DNA of 64,000 nucleotides from Lepisosteus oculatus (GCF_040954835.1 NC_090696.1:71795722-71859721), one strand, 5' to 3'; positions 49,060 through 61,159 are shown, counted from the stretch's first letter. The notes: generated by a model from the sequence alone, not told the origin. Numbers and translations: made by a program.

Positions 49060-49345
49060 CGGGGTCTAAACAAGACTGGGCCTGGTTAGTACTGGATGGG
49101 ACGGTGGGACTGGGTTGCTGCTGTAAGTACTGTTGGTGGATCGGTAGGTGGTACTTTTCCATCTGGACAAGAATGAGCAAACCAGTGTCCCAGTATGGTG
49201 AGTGGGGACACTGTGCTGTAGGAGGTACTGTTCCTCAAATGAGATGATGAATAAAGATCTGGATAGCTTAGTTATTAAATATCCCATAGCACAAGAGTTC
49301 AGCCTAGCGCGCTAGCTAAATTCCAATTTGGGCTTGTAGAAAAGT
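49060..49345 (+). mobile_element. Old, diverged 5S-derived SINE copy
   Basis: GCCTGGTTAGTACTGGATGG, GGGTTGCTGCTGTAAGTA and a CAGTATGGTGAGTGGGGACA block follow the order of the 10,755 copy with many changes. The tail is lost. Confidence 0.6.
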
Positions 49346-49739
49346 TCACCTTAATTCAGTTTCTTAGATCTCTGCCTATTCTGTCACGTATTTCGGCTGC
49401 TGGCATGCTACTCACAAAATGTCTACGGTACAGTCAGGCTTAAAGAGAAGTTTTATTTCCTTGATTCATTCTGGAATGAAACCAAGAATTATCCTGCACT
49501 GTTGCTTTATTTCTTTAAATAATTCCTTATTCTAAGACAAGAATCATGCACTATAGCACTTCTTATTTTCCCATGCTTTGAGTTACAATGTTTCCGTAAA
49601 GCATCAACTCATCCTCACATGAATGTTGTGTAACAATGTTCATTAATAATTCCCCTGAAATCTGCTTATTTCATGGTCATAGCAGTCCAGAGCCCATCCT
49701 AAAAGCACAAGATGTAAAGCAGGGTTACAACTTGACATG

Positions 49740-49890
49740 GCGTAACCATGCACATACATATATACTGTACATAAACATGCATATGTATTATACATACACA
49801 TATACAGTACATAAACATACACAGGCAAATACTGTATACTGTACACACATGCACATGTACTGTATCTAAACATGCACATATACAGTTGAA
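49740..49890. repeat. ACATA/CATATACAGTA-type low-complexity tract
   Basis: Alternating purine-pyrimidine sequence rich in ACATAC, TATACTGTAC and CATGCACATA words. Long open frames across it on both strands are low-complexity artefacts. Confidence 0.7.
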
Positions 49891-49899
49891 ACATAAATA

Positions 49900-52080
49900 C
49901 ACAGAGAGTGGTTATATTTAGATAAGACTGTAAAAAAACATTGACATACTGTAGTTTGTCTGGAAACACACAAGTCATTTTGCAGTTAATATGAATGCGA
50001 TCAAAACCATTTTTAGAGCCAAACAGACTTTGGAATCTTTAGTTAAAATATGCTACATATACAGTAGAAGTCCATAACTCAATGTTTTGATTGTTATCAT
50101 TAATACATAACCTATTCAGAATGACACTAATTGTGATCATATACTTTTTATCTTTGCAGAAGTATCAAACAGGATGAAGGCCATAAAGCTAATCTATTAG
50201 TTATAATCGAGAAAACTAAAAGCAGCTGATACTGGAGAGAGGGAAGTGTAACAAGAACAACATTAGATAGAATTGTGGGTAATTGCTCAGTTGGTCAACT
50301 CAATGGCCTTTTTTCCAAATCCCTTTAGATTCTGTATTTTAAATAAGCAAGGAAGGAAAAATTCCCAAACCATTCCGATAATCATTCTCCCACCTGTAGG
50401 ACAACTTCCGTCAATCCTTGTGAATCACTCTGACAACAGGGAAGTCAGCAGCTTAGATATTAGCAGTATGTCTCACGGTGTAGAATTAAGCAGATAATGC
50501 AGTCAAATATCCACACATAAAATAAAAGGAGAGCTTAGCCTCAAAGTTGCATTTTGTAAGACACCAATGGGTGTGTCACTATTGATGCTGGCCAAGAATT
50601 CTAAAACATAATAGAGAAACTGAGGCATGGCAAACAGCTTGAAATCAAGCATGTCTGTGCTGAGAGGTGAAATGTATATGTTCCCTTCTCGCTTGTCATC
50701 ACCCTGACGTTCTTTGACAATGGATGGAGTGTTCTCACAGGTGTTAAATAACTGAGGAAACCTTGCTGGGGTTTAAAACAGATCCCCTGTGCATTACTAA
50801 TTGGTACTAGTTTATGTTTAAGGGGCAAGAATACTTGTATAATCTGATGATATAGCAGTGGTGAGCAAGATAGAAAAAAAGCAACACACATTTTTGGCTT
50901 AAGGGCTTGAATTTAAATCAGGAATTTAGTTACTTATTCATAACCTTGTTAACCCTATTTATTTAGCAGGAGTAAGTGTTACAAGACCGTGTATAAAGAA
51001 CAAAGAAAAATAAATGGTAGTGTGGCAGTTATCTTGGTTTACATAGGTAGGTACCCTGTTTTTCACATACATTATGATGTTGATACAAGTATTATACCTA
51101 CATCGTTGGGTTGTTATTGGTCACACGCTTATGGCTAAAGAGAACTGAGAGCATTATGGGTCAGTTTTCATCAAGCGCTTGGTGTTCTGTATATTGTTGG
51201 GGTCAATGAAACAAGGTAATGGAACAAAACTTCCATTTACAAGATGATCCTTCAGCTTTTTTTCCCTCAAACTTCCAGTCATCTCCTACTGCCAGCCACC
51301 CTTCCTCTTCACAGTTCTCTAAACTGTTCACAGACACCATGCAAACCAGTCTCTTGTTGCTGCATCAGAAGTCCCTGTATCGCCTGCACACACATATACT
51401 GTATGCGTGGCCCCCCTGTGCTTTGCCATTGACACTGGCATAAGATGAAGAAGACCAATCAACCATCCTTGGGACTGTAACACGGCTGTGGGGATCAGAG
51501 ATCTCTCCAAGTGTTCTGTTTCACCTCTATGGACCAGATGACACTGACCTTTCTGTCCGTATCCTTTCATGGGGGTTCAAAGACTCCAACCCCAGCTTCC
51601 TTCAGCTCTCAGTGAATGATTAATTTATTTTTAAATCTCTCCATTCATTTATTGTTCTTCCTTCCACGCATCCCCTGGCATTAATCTACCCTTTCCTTTG
51701 TCCTCCTATATCACACATCCCTGATAGCTCCCTCATTGCACCCCACACATGAAGGGGGCTCCAGATGAGCAACGCTTTGTTTTTCTTCAGAATGGAATTA
51801 AATTTACGAGTGTTTGCAGTTCGAGACTAGGGGACTTCACAAGAAAATGTCAAGCAGAGTAGAAACAGACCAAATCAGCTCAGCCAAGAAAAACTAACAT
51901 CAAAAAACCTTAAAGCATACCGTTCCAAGGAAATTGGAATACCGGTTAATGGGTATAATCAGTGTTAATTTTGTGGAAGAACAGTAGCACTTAATTCTGA
52001 AAAAAAAAATACATATGAAATACTGTATTATTTAAACAGTGCTTGTCTGTGGCAACAAGTTTAAAACACGTTTCCTTTGG
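49900..52080. other. Intergenic, nothing recognised
   Basis: AT-rich sequence between chemokines 2 and 3. No exon or repeat identity is supported. Confidence 0.35.
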
Positions 52081-52137
52081 ATGTGCATTATAGCTTTTCA
52101 TTTCCTTTACACTACATCTTGAGCAGGCTGGAATAAA

Positions 52138-52458
52138 GTGATTATACTATACTGCACAGAGCCTGGTCTCCTGCTCTGGTCCCGAAGGGGACCTGGTTTT
52201 GTTGTTCACCCGTTTCTATTGATGTGGAAAAAATTCCATTGTGGTCAGAAGGTTTTGGGAGTGTGGAAAAGCTATGCAGAAGCTATGCTATGCAATACCC
52301 TGACTTCTTATAAGAAATGTCTGGATGAGACAATGGATCAATGGGATCAATTAGTTACTAACTACTACATGGCCAAGGAGACGACAGGCCTTCTCTCATT
52401 GGTAACTTTTCTTAATGATGCTCTTACGTTCTTGTATTGGAGCTTTGGGAAATACTAG
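52138..52458 (+). other. Unassigned 106-codon open frame
   Basis: This frame is longer than chance background and not low complexity. It has a Cys- and Trp-rich stretch (GVWKSYAEAMLCNTLTSYKK, CLDETMDQWDQL) followed by a hydrophobic end. I do not recognise the family. It has no clear signal peptide, no obvious splice partners and no polyadenylation support, so it may be chance, an exon of an unseen gene or part of a mobile element. Confidence 0.2.
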
Positions 52459-52734
52459 CTAAACATCTTTATTTTGTTGAACATATTTTTGTTGCACAAA
52501 GTGGCAAAGTCTGGTATTTTGTTTTGCATCTGTCGAAGCGACAATTACAGTGACAAAACATCACATTTGTGCAAGGTTTATCAGGGCTATCAAAGTCTCA
52601 TAAAAGATGTTGAAAAGTTAAGTGACAGAAAAAAGCAACCAGTCTCATCACATTAATGAAAAATAAAGTTAGGCATTTTACAGACAAAGCCATTTAATTC
52701 TACAGCTTGCATTTGTTATTCTTAGGACAAAGTA

Positions 52735-53215
52735 AAGGTTTATTATTCCATACAGAGAAGAGAAGAAAAAAAAACGTTTCAGCTAAGGAGCCTTCTTCAG
52801 GTGTGAGAAGAGTCAACAGTTAATAAAGGCCCTTAACCTGCTACAGGGGTGCTGTATAAATGGCTGAACCTGCGCTCTGACCCCAGGCTTCTCTCCCTGT
52901 CTGTGTGTCTGTGTGTCTCATGGAGAGCAATCTGGGGGTATGTGAAAAGACAAGTTCCTAATACAAGAAATTGTATATGGCAATAAAGTGATCTTATCTT
53001 ATCTCTAAAGCATGGGAGAACAAAAACCGGGAGTTGAGAGGAAATCAGTATACAGTAATCATGGCCATTAGAGGTGAAATGAGAAACTATGGGCTTGGAG
53101 AGATCTTTGATCTTTGATCGTCACAACCCTGACATGTTCCCTGAAGTGGTCTCCCAGTCTCCTTCCTGCTTCCCCAATGTAGATAGCTGGGCATTTTAGG
53201 AACCGTAGGAACCGT
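52735..53215 (-). mobile_element. Penelope-like retroelement fragment with GIY-YIG endonuclease motif, interrupted by a SINE
   Basis: Minus-strand codons at 53199-53101 read LKCPAIYIGEAGRRLGD then HFREHVRVVTIKD. This is the YIG-E-RRL-R-EH core of the GIY-YIG nuclease that ends Penelope-like reverse transcriptase proteins. Downstream in the same orientation, at 52800-52735, come CACCTGAAGAAGGCTCC, GCTGAAACGTTT, a pyrimidine run and GGAATAATAAACC, which is the 3' end shared with the copies at 36,690, 44,325 and 56,009. A tRNA-derived SINE (52803-52990) sits between the two parts. The reverse transcriptase domain is not present. Confidence 0.65.
52803..52990 (+). mobile_element. tRNA-derived SINE, copy 2 (5' truncated)
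   Basis: GCTGTATAAATGGCTGAACC, CTGCGCTCTGACCCCAGG, CATGGAGAGCAATCTGGGGG and TGGCAATAAAGTGATC match the minus-strand copies at 34,315 and 60,310. The tail is (TTATC)n. The tRNA-like head is absent. Confidence 0.7.
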
Positions 53216-53299
53216 GAAAAAGATTGATAATGTTAAGTATGTGTGGTGTGAAATGAGCTGTACAGAAGACAACTGTGTGAATCTGTGATACACACAGAA

Positions 53300-55990
53300 T
53301 TTGTTATTTTTATGTTCACCTAATAAGGATGTTTAGCTTACTAAACAGAGTAATGACCATCACTTTTAAATTGTGATGAAAAAGTACAGTATCTGAAAGT
53401 AGGCTGGTCAGACTTCTGACCTGTAATCTTTTTAAGAAATTAACAAATGACCACTCATGTAACTAAAACCTATGCTAATGATATCATTTTGACTGATCCA
53501 ATTGGATCAGTCATAATCCAGGGCCTACAGTGTTGTGTACATGGTCTTTTGGACCAAACCAACCTTTTTAAGATGCCCATGTTACTGTGAGTGACTTCTC
53601 CATTAATTTGTGACAATAAAATTGCTATAAATCATGTATTAGTAATAATAAGACCTAAAAAATGCAGTTGGCAAGGGTTACTATTTTTACAATATTTATT
53701 GTTCTCCTTTTAAATTTGCTTACCCATACTTAGAACATTCAACACACCCAATAAACTACGCTGCATGATATGGCGTAAGAATAGTTGTTAAGTAACTTCC
53801 AAGTAAAAGGGAAAGAGTCATTTATAAAGCCTAAAACCCCTTACTGTAGACCTAAAACCCCATATTTGATAAGAAAAGGGCAATAAAATTAAATCCCCCA
53901 AATATTTGAAAAGCTAAGATACATATAAAGACAACAGTATTGCAATTAAGGGTGAAAACAATCTAGATTTTTTTTCTGCAACAGCAGAATCCACATTAAG
54001 GATGCTGTAATGTGTCTAAGAACTGACAACTAATTACTTCGCTGCTGAAGAAAAGGAAATCGTAAATATATTTCAGTATATTCACAGGTTTCAGAATCAG
54101 GAATCGCCATGCCCAGTTCTGAACAACATCAATAAAACAGAAGCTGAAACATCAAAGGTGCCAAAGACACACCCACCCATTCATTTCCCAACTGCTCCTC
54201 CTAATTCAGGGTGTTTGTGTGCAGTAAGAGCAAAGTGATTCCTCTTCTACATAGACTACATGTTCATTTTCTTTTCTTGTTAAAAGAGGGTGGGTAATTT
54301 ATTATTATTTATTATTTTATAATGCATGATATGTAACATATACAGGGAAATTTGTAGTTTTTCACATATTCAAAATATATCATTTGTTCTTAAAGGACAT
54401 TTGGTTTCATATAGACGCTATTTTAAGGACATCTGGATTTAACGGCCAATTCAGCAATATCAGACACCCCCTGCCGTGTTATAAAGCGAGGATATACTGC
54501 AGCACAATTCCAGATTAGACTGTATCACTTAACACCAAGACCAGGTCACCTGTGTCAGTTTTTGTGTTTTGTTTTTGACAATTTGGTATATTGCATTTTA
54601 CAATTTGAGCAAAATAATTTAAACAAATGCCAAAATAACATTTTCAGTTCATTCATTTTGGTCTTTGCTCAAATTGCAAAATGTTATTTTCTGAGAAATG
54701 ACAAATTCAGGGATTGAGCATGATATATAGTACACCTTTGAAATATGTACTGTACAGTATATCCATGAATAGGATTCATCAGTTTATGAGAAGTGTAATT
54801 TCTGTGAACTGCAAAACATCTGTATTTCAACTTGTATTCAGATGCTACATATTACTTAAATATAGATGAAAAGCATTTAAAAAACACATTTATCATTTAA
54901 TGTTTGTGGTTTTGGAAAGGCAATTAAACACACTATTGTGTTGCTCTCAACAAATAAAAAGGGTGTATTCTTGAAGTTATTCGTACTTATAAGAAACTTT
55001 GTACATAATTAACCAGGGGTTTCAAACTGCAGAAACAGCCCAATATTTCGGCAATATTTTGAAAAGTAATTGTGGCAAGACTCTTAATTCTCATTTCCTA
55101 CCTTACTTCTGTAAACACAAAAAAGCCAAATGGCTCCAAAGAGTAAAGAAAGAAATTTCCATAATGTCAAATTCACACATTTTGCAGAAAAGTTAAATAG
55201 AAAAACTGCAGGTGTTGAGGAGGACATTTAAATTATGGCCAGAATAATTTTTCAAATGGATTTGCAGTTGATTTAATGAGAGCCGTATGTATTATATATC
55301 TGGCAGATAATGACAGAAGACTTATAATTCCGAGATAACACTGACGCAAATGAGCAAAAAAGTGATTTCCTGGAGTGTCATGAGGCTATACTTCACCAGA
55401 CTTGCAAGTGTAAGCAAAGCTTAACTTACGGAAAGTCATCTTGGTCCAAACAGGGAAAATTGTGTTTGTCTGGGATTTGCAGTTTCCTGTAATAGAGGTT
55501 AAAAACAACATACAGTACCAAGGCCTAAAGCTACTGTAATGAGCTAAGTAGAAAGACAGGCAGCCCAGGCTACAATTTTATAAAACAATCTTTCCAGAAA
55601 TTGCCACTCATAAATCAACTTCCACAAGCAAAAATAAAGTTTAAATGTTGATGTTATAGTCACTTTATTTGAATAATTCACAAATTATTTTTCTGTCGTT
55701 TTACAGATATGGTTCCACAGTAAAACAATCCTAGCACAATATATTCTGATAGGTTTAATACACAAGCAACCATACAATACCTCTGCTTTTACTAGAAACG
55801 TTGTGGACACTTGAATGTTTTCAGAATTATTCCATTATACAGGATTACATAAACTAGACAATGACAAAGAATTCAACATGTTTTCAGCAAATAAATAACA
55901 AAGCTGGGGCAGATTTAAGGTAATATTCCCTAAAAACAGAATGAATGACAATAAATTATCATAGTTAATTAATGTTAAATAATAGAAAAT
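53300..55990. other. Intergenic, nothing recognised
   Basis: AT-rich sequence with no supported exon or repeat identity. Confidence 0.35.
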
Positions 55991-56008
55991 ACTCCACATC
56001 CAAAATGT

Positions 56009-56090
56009 TGTTTCCTTTCTTCACTTTTCAGCATGGAATAAACCTATTACTTGTTCCTTTGCAGTCTACGCACACTGAACATCATAATAT
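56009..56090 (+). mobile_element. Penelope-like element 3' end fragment
   Basis: CTTTCTTCACTTTTCAGC, ATGGAATAAACCTATTACTT and GTTCCTTTGCAGTCTACGCA match the other three 3' ends in the window. Confidence 0.55.
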
Positions 56091-57207
56091 TTGTTAAGCA
56101 CTTTTTTAGCGTTGTTTAGGGTTCAGTCATTACATTTGGTCAGTACATTCTAAACACAGCTGAACTGTGTTCAACTAGAACAATTCTTTTGTAGCATTTT
56201 CAGCATAAACTATAAAATATAAAATAATGTATGCAGGCTACTCAAAAACAATGTTGATTTTGTTCCTTGTTGTTGAGATGTTATATATTTCCATCATCCA
56301 ATGGATCTAAGGTTATAAGATAGGAACACATGTTAAAATATACTTCAATGTATTTTAAGGATCACTAAATATAATCTTTTTTATTGCATTTCTACATTGC
56401 CTTTTATTGCAGTTTAATTGACAACAACAATACAACAAAAATTGCATCCGGTTAATGTCCGCTTCAGTTTTGTCCTGAAGAGTGCTTATAGTTCATGATT
56501 CAGGCTGTGTAAAAACTCTTCAAGAGTCCAACAGAAAGCACATTGAACAGTTAATTAAATTACTTAGAAAAGATAGAGATGGTGTAAAAGGAACACCACA
56601 GAATAAAGACGTATTATATAACATTTTCAGAGCAACTGTAGGACGGCCTGGAATTACAGCAGCAACATGAATAAAGAGCACCAGGTACTCTCAAAGGCCA
56701 AGATGGTAAGAGCCCAACCACAACTGAGTGATTATATCCTGTAATCTTTGCAAGCATGGTAATATTATCATACTGTACGTTGAAAGCTGTCCTTTCTTTA
56801 CTGTTTAGACTTTAGAGATAAGGCTGATTGCGGCAATATCTGTGATGCAATTTGATTTGACATATAGGCAATAAACTGCTGCAAGAAGATGTAAATATAC
56901 AGTATACCCATGCATTATTGATACTACACTACGCATAGCACCAAGGCTAATATTGGATGGATATTCATGTGTCTGCATGCGTCCACATTTAAAGGCTTTG
57001 GGACGGTCTGTTACAGTTGAAGTAATGATATACCTATGCAGCAATGGCATTGCACACTATTAAATGCATCCTTCAATAAGGCTTAATCTACAGTTTGCAT
57101 ACAGCCCTTACAGGAAATTGCAGTATAAGAAAATAAGGGGATGTTTTTATGAAATTGTAACCAGTGTAAAACACCACTGTGAAGTTATAAGCAAAAGAAG
57201 GTCATAT

Positions 57208-59151
57208 TTACCTTTTCTGATTTTTCTGACTAAAAATGTGCTGAATGATTTTCTTCACCCAAGATGCACGCTGATTCAAGCAAACACTCTCCCCTGCTAC
57301 AAGCCTGGCACTGAAAAAAATAATTGAATTGTATTTTAATAATAGTTTTATAAACAGCAAGGCGTGTAATGCAATTTTGCATCCTCCACATTGGAATTCT
57401 GAGTACCATTTTGATGCTGGTTGTCTATTTAACTAGATTCTTTAGGTTTTGTAAGAAAATCCTGTGCATGATCACAAACTTGTCCTTTTTTCATGACTGT
57501 GAATAGGAAAGGCAAATACATATTTTTTTGTTCTGTGTTAGTCACAAACCCGACAGAATCCATCAAAACCACAATTTCTCAATTTTACAGTATCTAACTC
57601 TTGAGCAAGAATCAAATATGTGAGAAGGGTAATACAAAATTCTGACATTTACTGTACTCTGCACACTGATGTAACAATAAAAAAGCACCAATACAGTAAC
57701 ATGCTCTATCCTGACTTGATATTATCGCAAAAAAAAAAAATATTCTTATGGTACACTGCTACAATTTAAAAAAACACTTGTTAAATTATAATAAAGGTGT
57801 TACATATTTATATAAAAATGCATTTAACCATCAATTGCTTTTTTTAAAAGCTTTGAAAGGAAAAAGGTTGCAACAACAATACCATGAAGAATTAGTTTGA
57901 AGGATAAGATGTTTTTACCACTTACATAACCTCAAAGGTCTTGCAATGTGCCCCCGCAGGACTGATTTCTATTTTCTTAATGCTCTTCAGTGGGATGAAC
58001 CGTGATTCATGCTTTATACATAAGCAGTGCTTGTCCATCCCTAGTATTTCCATACCTGAACAGAGATATTTTTTGACTGTGTATTAAGCCCTATGAAAAT
58101 GCAGCTACTATATTTAGAAAGTGAATAATTTATTTCATTCATTTTGGTGAAATAATCTGGTATCACTGCGGAGTATTTAGATTAATTAATTCCAAGTAAC
58201 AACTTCTATCCATCCGTTTTCTTAACACTTTATCCAATGCGCTGTTACAAGGGCAAGCAAAGAGCACAAGGTGGAATACATCCTGGATGGGGCACCAGTC
58301 CATCACAGGATACACATTCATGTAGCTGCATACAAAGCCATGCACCCACTCATACTAAGGCCAATGTTCCTAGAAGCTACAGTAGTTCACGTACAATCAT
58401 GTCTTTGGACTGTGGAAGAAAACTGGAGCAAACTCAATGCAAACTTGAGGAGAACGTGCAAACTCCACTCAGAGAGCACCCCAGAATTTGACCCCTGAGC
58501 CCCAGTGCTGTAAGGCAGTGCCATTGCCAAGCAACACCACATTTAATTTAATTAATTTCATGCCCATCATAAAATATATAAAGGCCTTTTAATAGTTTGT
58601 ATATTATTATTAAAATATATCATATTTACAGTATTGGAGATACTGTCATATAGATGTTTGTTTTAAAAACATGGTAGTACTGCAATTATTAAACATGACG
58701 TTCTGAATTTAAATTGATCAAAAGGTTTTCTTTCTGTTTTTAACTGACTAATAGAACAACTTCTTCACTTTACATACAATTGCTACATGTATATTTGGAT
58801 AATGATGATATTTACATCAGAACTGTTTTCGCAATGGAAATGTTAATACGTTTAAAAATCAAACCAACCCAAACCTTTTTACACACATTGGTGTTTTATG
58901 TGCATCTTTTTACTCTATTTTCAACCACAGTACCTACAATTAACAAGATCATTTAAAACATATTCTAAAATTGTAATCTTGGAAACATTTGGTGCGTGTT
59001 TTCATAGACATAATTCTGAGAATGTTTATAGATTCATCACAAAATATGTGTAATATCCAAACAAGACAAAAAGTTGCTGTTACAGTATGTCCTTACTTTC
59101 AGCCAGAAGGAGAAAAAGCCCAAGTGCGCTCAGGATCAGCTGGAAATTCAT
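57208..59151 (-). CDS. CXC chemokine 3 (CXCL9/10/11-like, ELR-negative)
   Basis: A predicted secreted CXC chemokine. Exons: 59151-59097, 58055-57926 and 57310-57208, with phase 1 and phase 2 introns; 95 residues if the in-frame TAA at 57208-57210 is used. The signal peptide is MNFQLILSALGLFLLLAE. Cysteines are CLC, AHC and SVC; the residues before CXC are DKH, so ELR is absent. The C-terminus is basic (ASWVKKIIQHIFSQKNQKR). Basic tails and missing ELR are features of the CXCR3 ligands CXCL9, 10 and 11. The sequence AAAAG/GTAAAT at the end of exon 3 is also a good splice donor, so a fourth exon could replace the last residue and stop; I could not identify one. A TATA box lies upstream. Confidence 0.86.
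58205..58535 (+). mobile_element. GTGGGAGGAAACCGGAG-type repeat, diverged copy
   Basis: CTATCCATCCGTTTTCTTAA, GATGGGGCACCAGTCCATCA, ATGTCTTTGGACTGTGGAAG and GAGGAGAACGTGCAAACTCC match the order of the 26,036 copy. It lies in intron 1 of chemokine 3. Confidence 0.65.
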
Positions 59152-59211
59152 GTCCCCTTGTTCTCTTGACTCTGTCAGTGATCCAAAATGTTTTAAAATC
59201 AGGTACCCTCC

Positions 59212-59219
59212 ATTTATAT
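59212..59219 (-). promoter_or_regulatory. TATA box of CXC chemokine 3
   Basis: AATATAAATGG on the minus strand, about 65 nt upstream of the ATG, is at a fitting distance for a short 5' UTR. Confidence 0.55.
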
Positions 59220-59390
59220 TCCAAAACTCCTGTCATGTGCTCATCACAGCTTTGAAATTAAAAAAAAATCCCACATGATTTTTTAGTTTTTGTTTTTAGC
59301 TTCACATGTCTGGGGAAGCAGTCTTATGTGTATGACCTCATGCTATACTGTATGTCCAACATGAGGTACAGTACAAAGGCGTTCTTCTTA

Positions 59391-59585
59391 ATCTCCATTT
59401 ATGGGAATTACTCTATTCCCACTGATAACTGGTGTGCAGTGATTGTACTGGTGCACTATGGCTGCAGTGGCATCATCCAGGTGGGGCTGCACATTGGTGG
59501 TGGAGGGGACTCCCCATTACCTGTAAAGTGCTTTGAGCAGAGTGTCCAGAAAGCACTAAGTGTCAGTATTATTACTATTAATAAA
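59391..59585 (+). mobile_element. 5S-type SINE, 5' truncated
   Basis: It begins in the body (CACTGATAACTGGTGTGCAG, GGTGCACTATGGCTGCAGTG) and runs through AAAGTGCTTTGAGCAGAGTG to a (TTA)n-like tail. The 5S head is absent. Upstream of chemokine 3. Confidence 0.75.
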
Positions 59586-59599
59586 AGACTACGAGTTTT

Positions 59600-60300
59600 T
59601 TAGACCTCATTGAGATAATTTATCTTTTAACCTTTGAATGTTTCATGTACAGTGCTTTCCAGAAAGAGTACTTTTTTTTTAAAATCCAATGCTGCTCTGT
59701 AATAGAGTAGGCAACGTCTTTGAAAACTCTGATACAGGTGAGGCTACACAAACCAGCAAGTTTTATATATCACCCTTGAATCAGCCATTTCTAATTATTA
59801 TTATTTGTAATAAGGACAACATTTTTGACTTACAGCACTTGAATCAATAAATTTACTTCATTGACCAAAACAGGTGTTCTGAGTACAGTATTTCAATTTA
59901 ATGTTTTACGAGTGGCCTGGATTGTGAATCTGTGAATCCAATTAAATAAGCGAAAGCAATTTCCTGAAGAAAGATATGAAGTGATACTGTATCTATGGTT
60001 ATTTTGTTTTTTAGTTTGTTAAGCTTTTGAGTAGTTCTCTTCATTATTTTTAGAACATTGAACAGTTTTAACTATGAAGCCTTTATAGGTTAAATATTAT
60101 TTATTAAAACATTGGTTACTTGAGAAAAAGCTGAACGTCTCGTGAGCCAGACTGACTCATAATATGATAACCTTGATAGAAAGCGAGAAAAGGAAGAGAT
60201 TTCCAGACTCACACTGTCACATGCTGCCACATGTTACAGCTGAATGCACCATGGCACAACATTAACATTCTACGATTTCAGTATGAAATAAAAAACAGGG
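59600..60300. other. Intergenic, nothing recognised
   Basis: No exon or repeat identity is supported. Confidence 0.35.
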
Positions 60301-60309
60301 CTTATACCT

Positions 60310-60595
60310 TTAACATAACATAACATCACTTTATTAACCCTATACAATTTCTTGCATTAGAAACTTGTCTTTTCGCATACCCCAGCTTGCTCTCCATGAG
60401 ACACACAGATGGGGAGAGAGCCTGGGGTCAGAGCGCAGGGTCAGCCATTTATACGGTACTCTTGGAGCAGTTGGGGTTAAGGGCCCTGCTCAGGGGCCCA
60501 ACAGAGTAGGATTCCTCTGCCAGCTGCAAGATTTGAACCAGCAACCTTACAGCCACAGGCACAGATCCTTACCCACAGAGCCATTATATCATTTT
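60310..60595 (-). mobile_element. tRNA-derived SINE, copy 3 (most complete)
   Basis: Minus orientation: a tRNA-like head with A box (GGCTCTGTGGGTAAGGATCT) and B box (GCTGGTTCAAATCTTGC), then GGGCCCCTGAGCAGGGCCCT, TATAAATGGCTGACCCTGCG, CATGGAGAGCAAGCTGGGG and AATAAAGTGATG followed by a (TTATG)n tail. This copy defines the family's tRNA origin. Confidence 0.75.
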
Positions 60596-60876
60596 TTTTT
60601 TCATATATTATATTACATACTGTACCTGTAAAAAAAATAATTTTAATCAAAGAATGCATTAGATAAGACAGTAATGTTGCTTTTTTGCTCGTCGCTTTGA
60701 ATCAATGCTTGTGCTTACGTTTTCAAACTAAGAGGGATCTATTGCCAATATTTACAAATGAAGCGAGAGTCTGAAAAACCATTTTTTTTATTAAAAAATC
60801 ACGTTCTTTTAGGTTATGATAATGTTGTAACCTGAATGTTGCTGTGGGTACTTAATAATAATAATAATAATAATAA

Positions 60877-61151
60877 TATAACGACCGCGGGCTTCAGTAC
60901 GGAAATGAGCAGGCATGGAACTCAGGGAATGGGGTTGAACAACACGTTTATTAACTCGAATCGGGAAAGGTACACATACAGGGGACAGGGATTACAGCGC
61001 TGCACCTACACTAACACACATACACACACGAAGGGAAGAGACCGTCTCCCAGCCTCCGCCCATCTATACACCGTCCAGTAGTACCGCAGCCAGGCGCTGT
61101 TCTTAGCCGGCCTTCCGTGCGCTTAGCTAACGCGCCCTGCGTGGCGCTACA
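60877..61151 (-). mobile_element. Probable solo LTR inserted in an (AAT)n tract
   Basis: A GC-richer 275-bp block inside ATA repeats. On the minus strand it starts TGTAGCG and ends CGTTATA, nearly the same ends as the LTR at 47,285 (TGTAACG...CGTTACA). It has AATAAA near 60,950 as an LTR poly(A) signal. ATAA flanks both sides, but the microsatellite makes that weak evidence of target duplication. Confidence 0.45.
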
Positions 61152-61159
61152 ATAATAAT

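Noticed and set aside
49643-49978. Overlapping open frames rich in Cys, Tyr, Met and Val
   Set aside because: They arise from an ACATA/TACAGTA low-complexity tract and have no gene structure.
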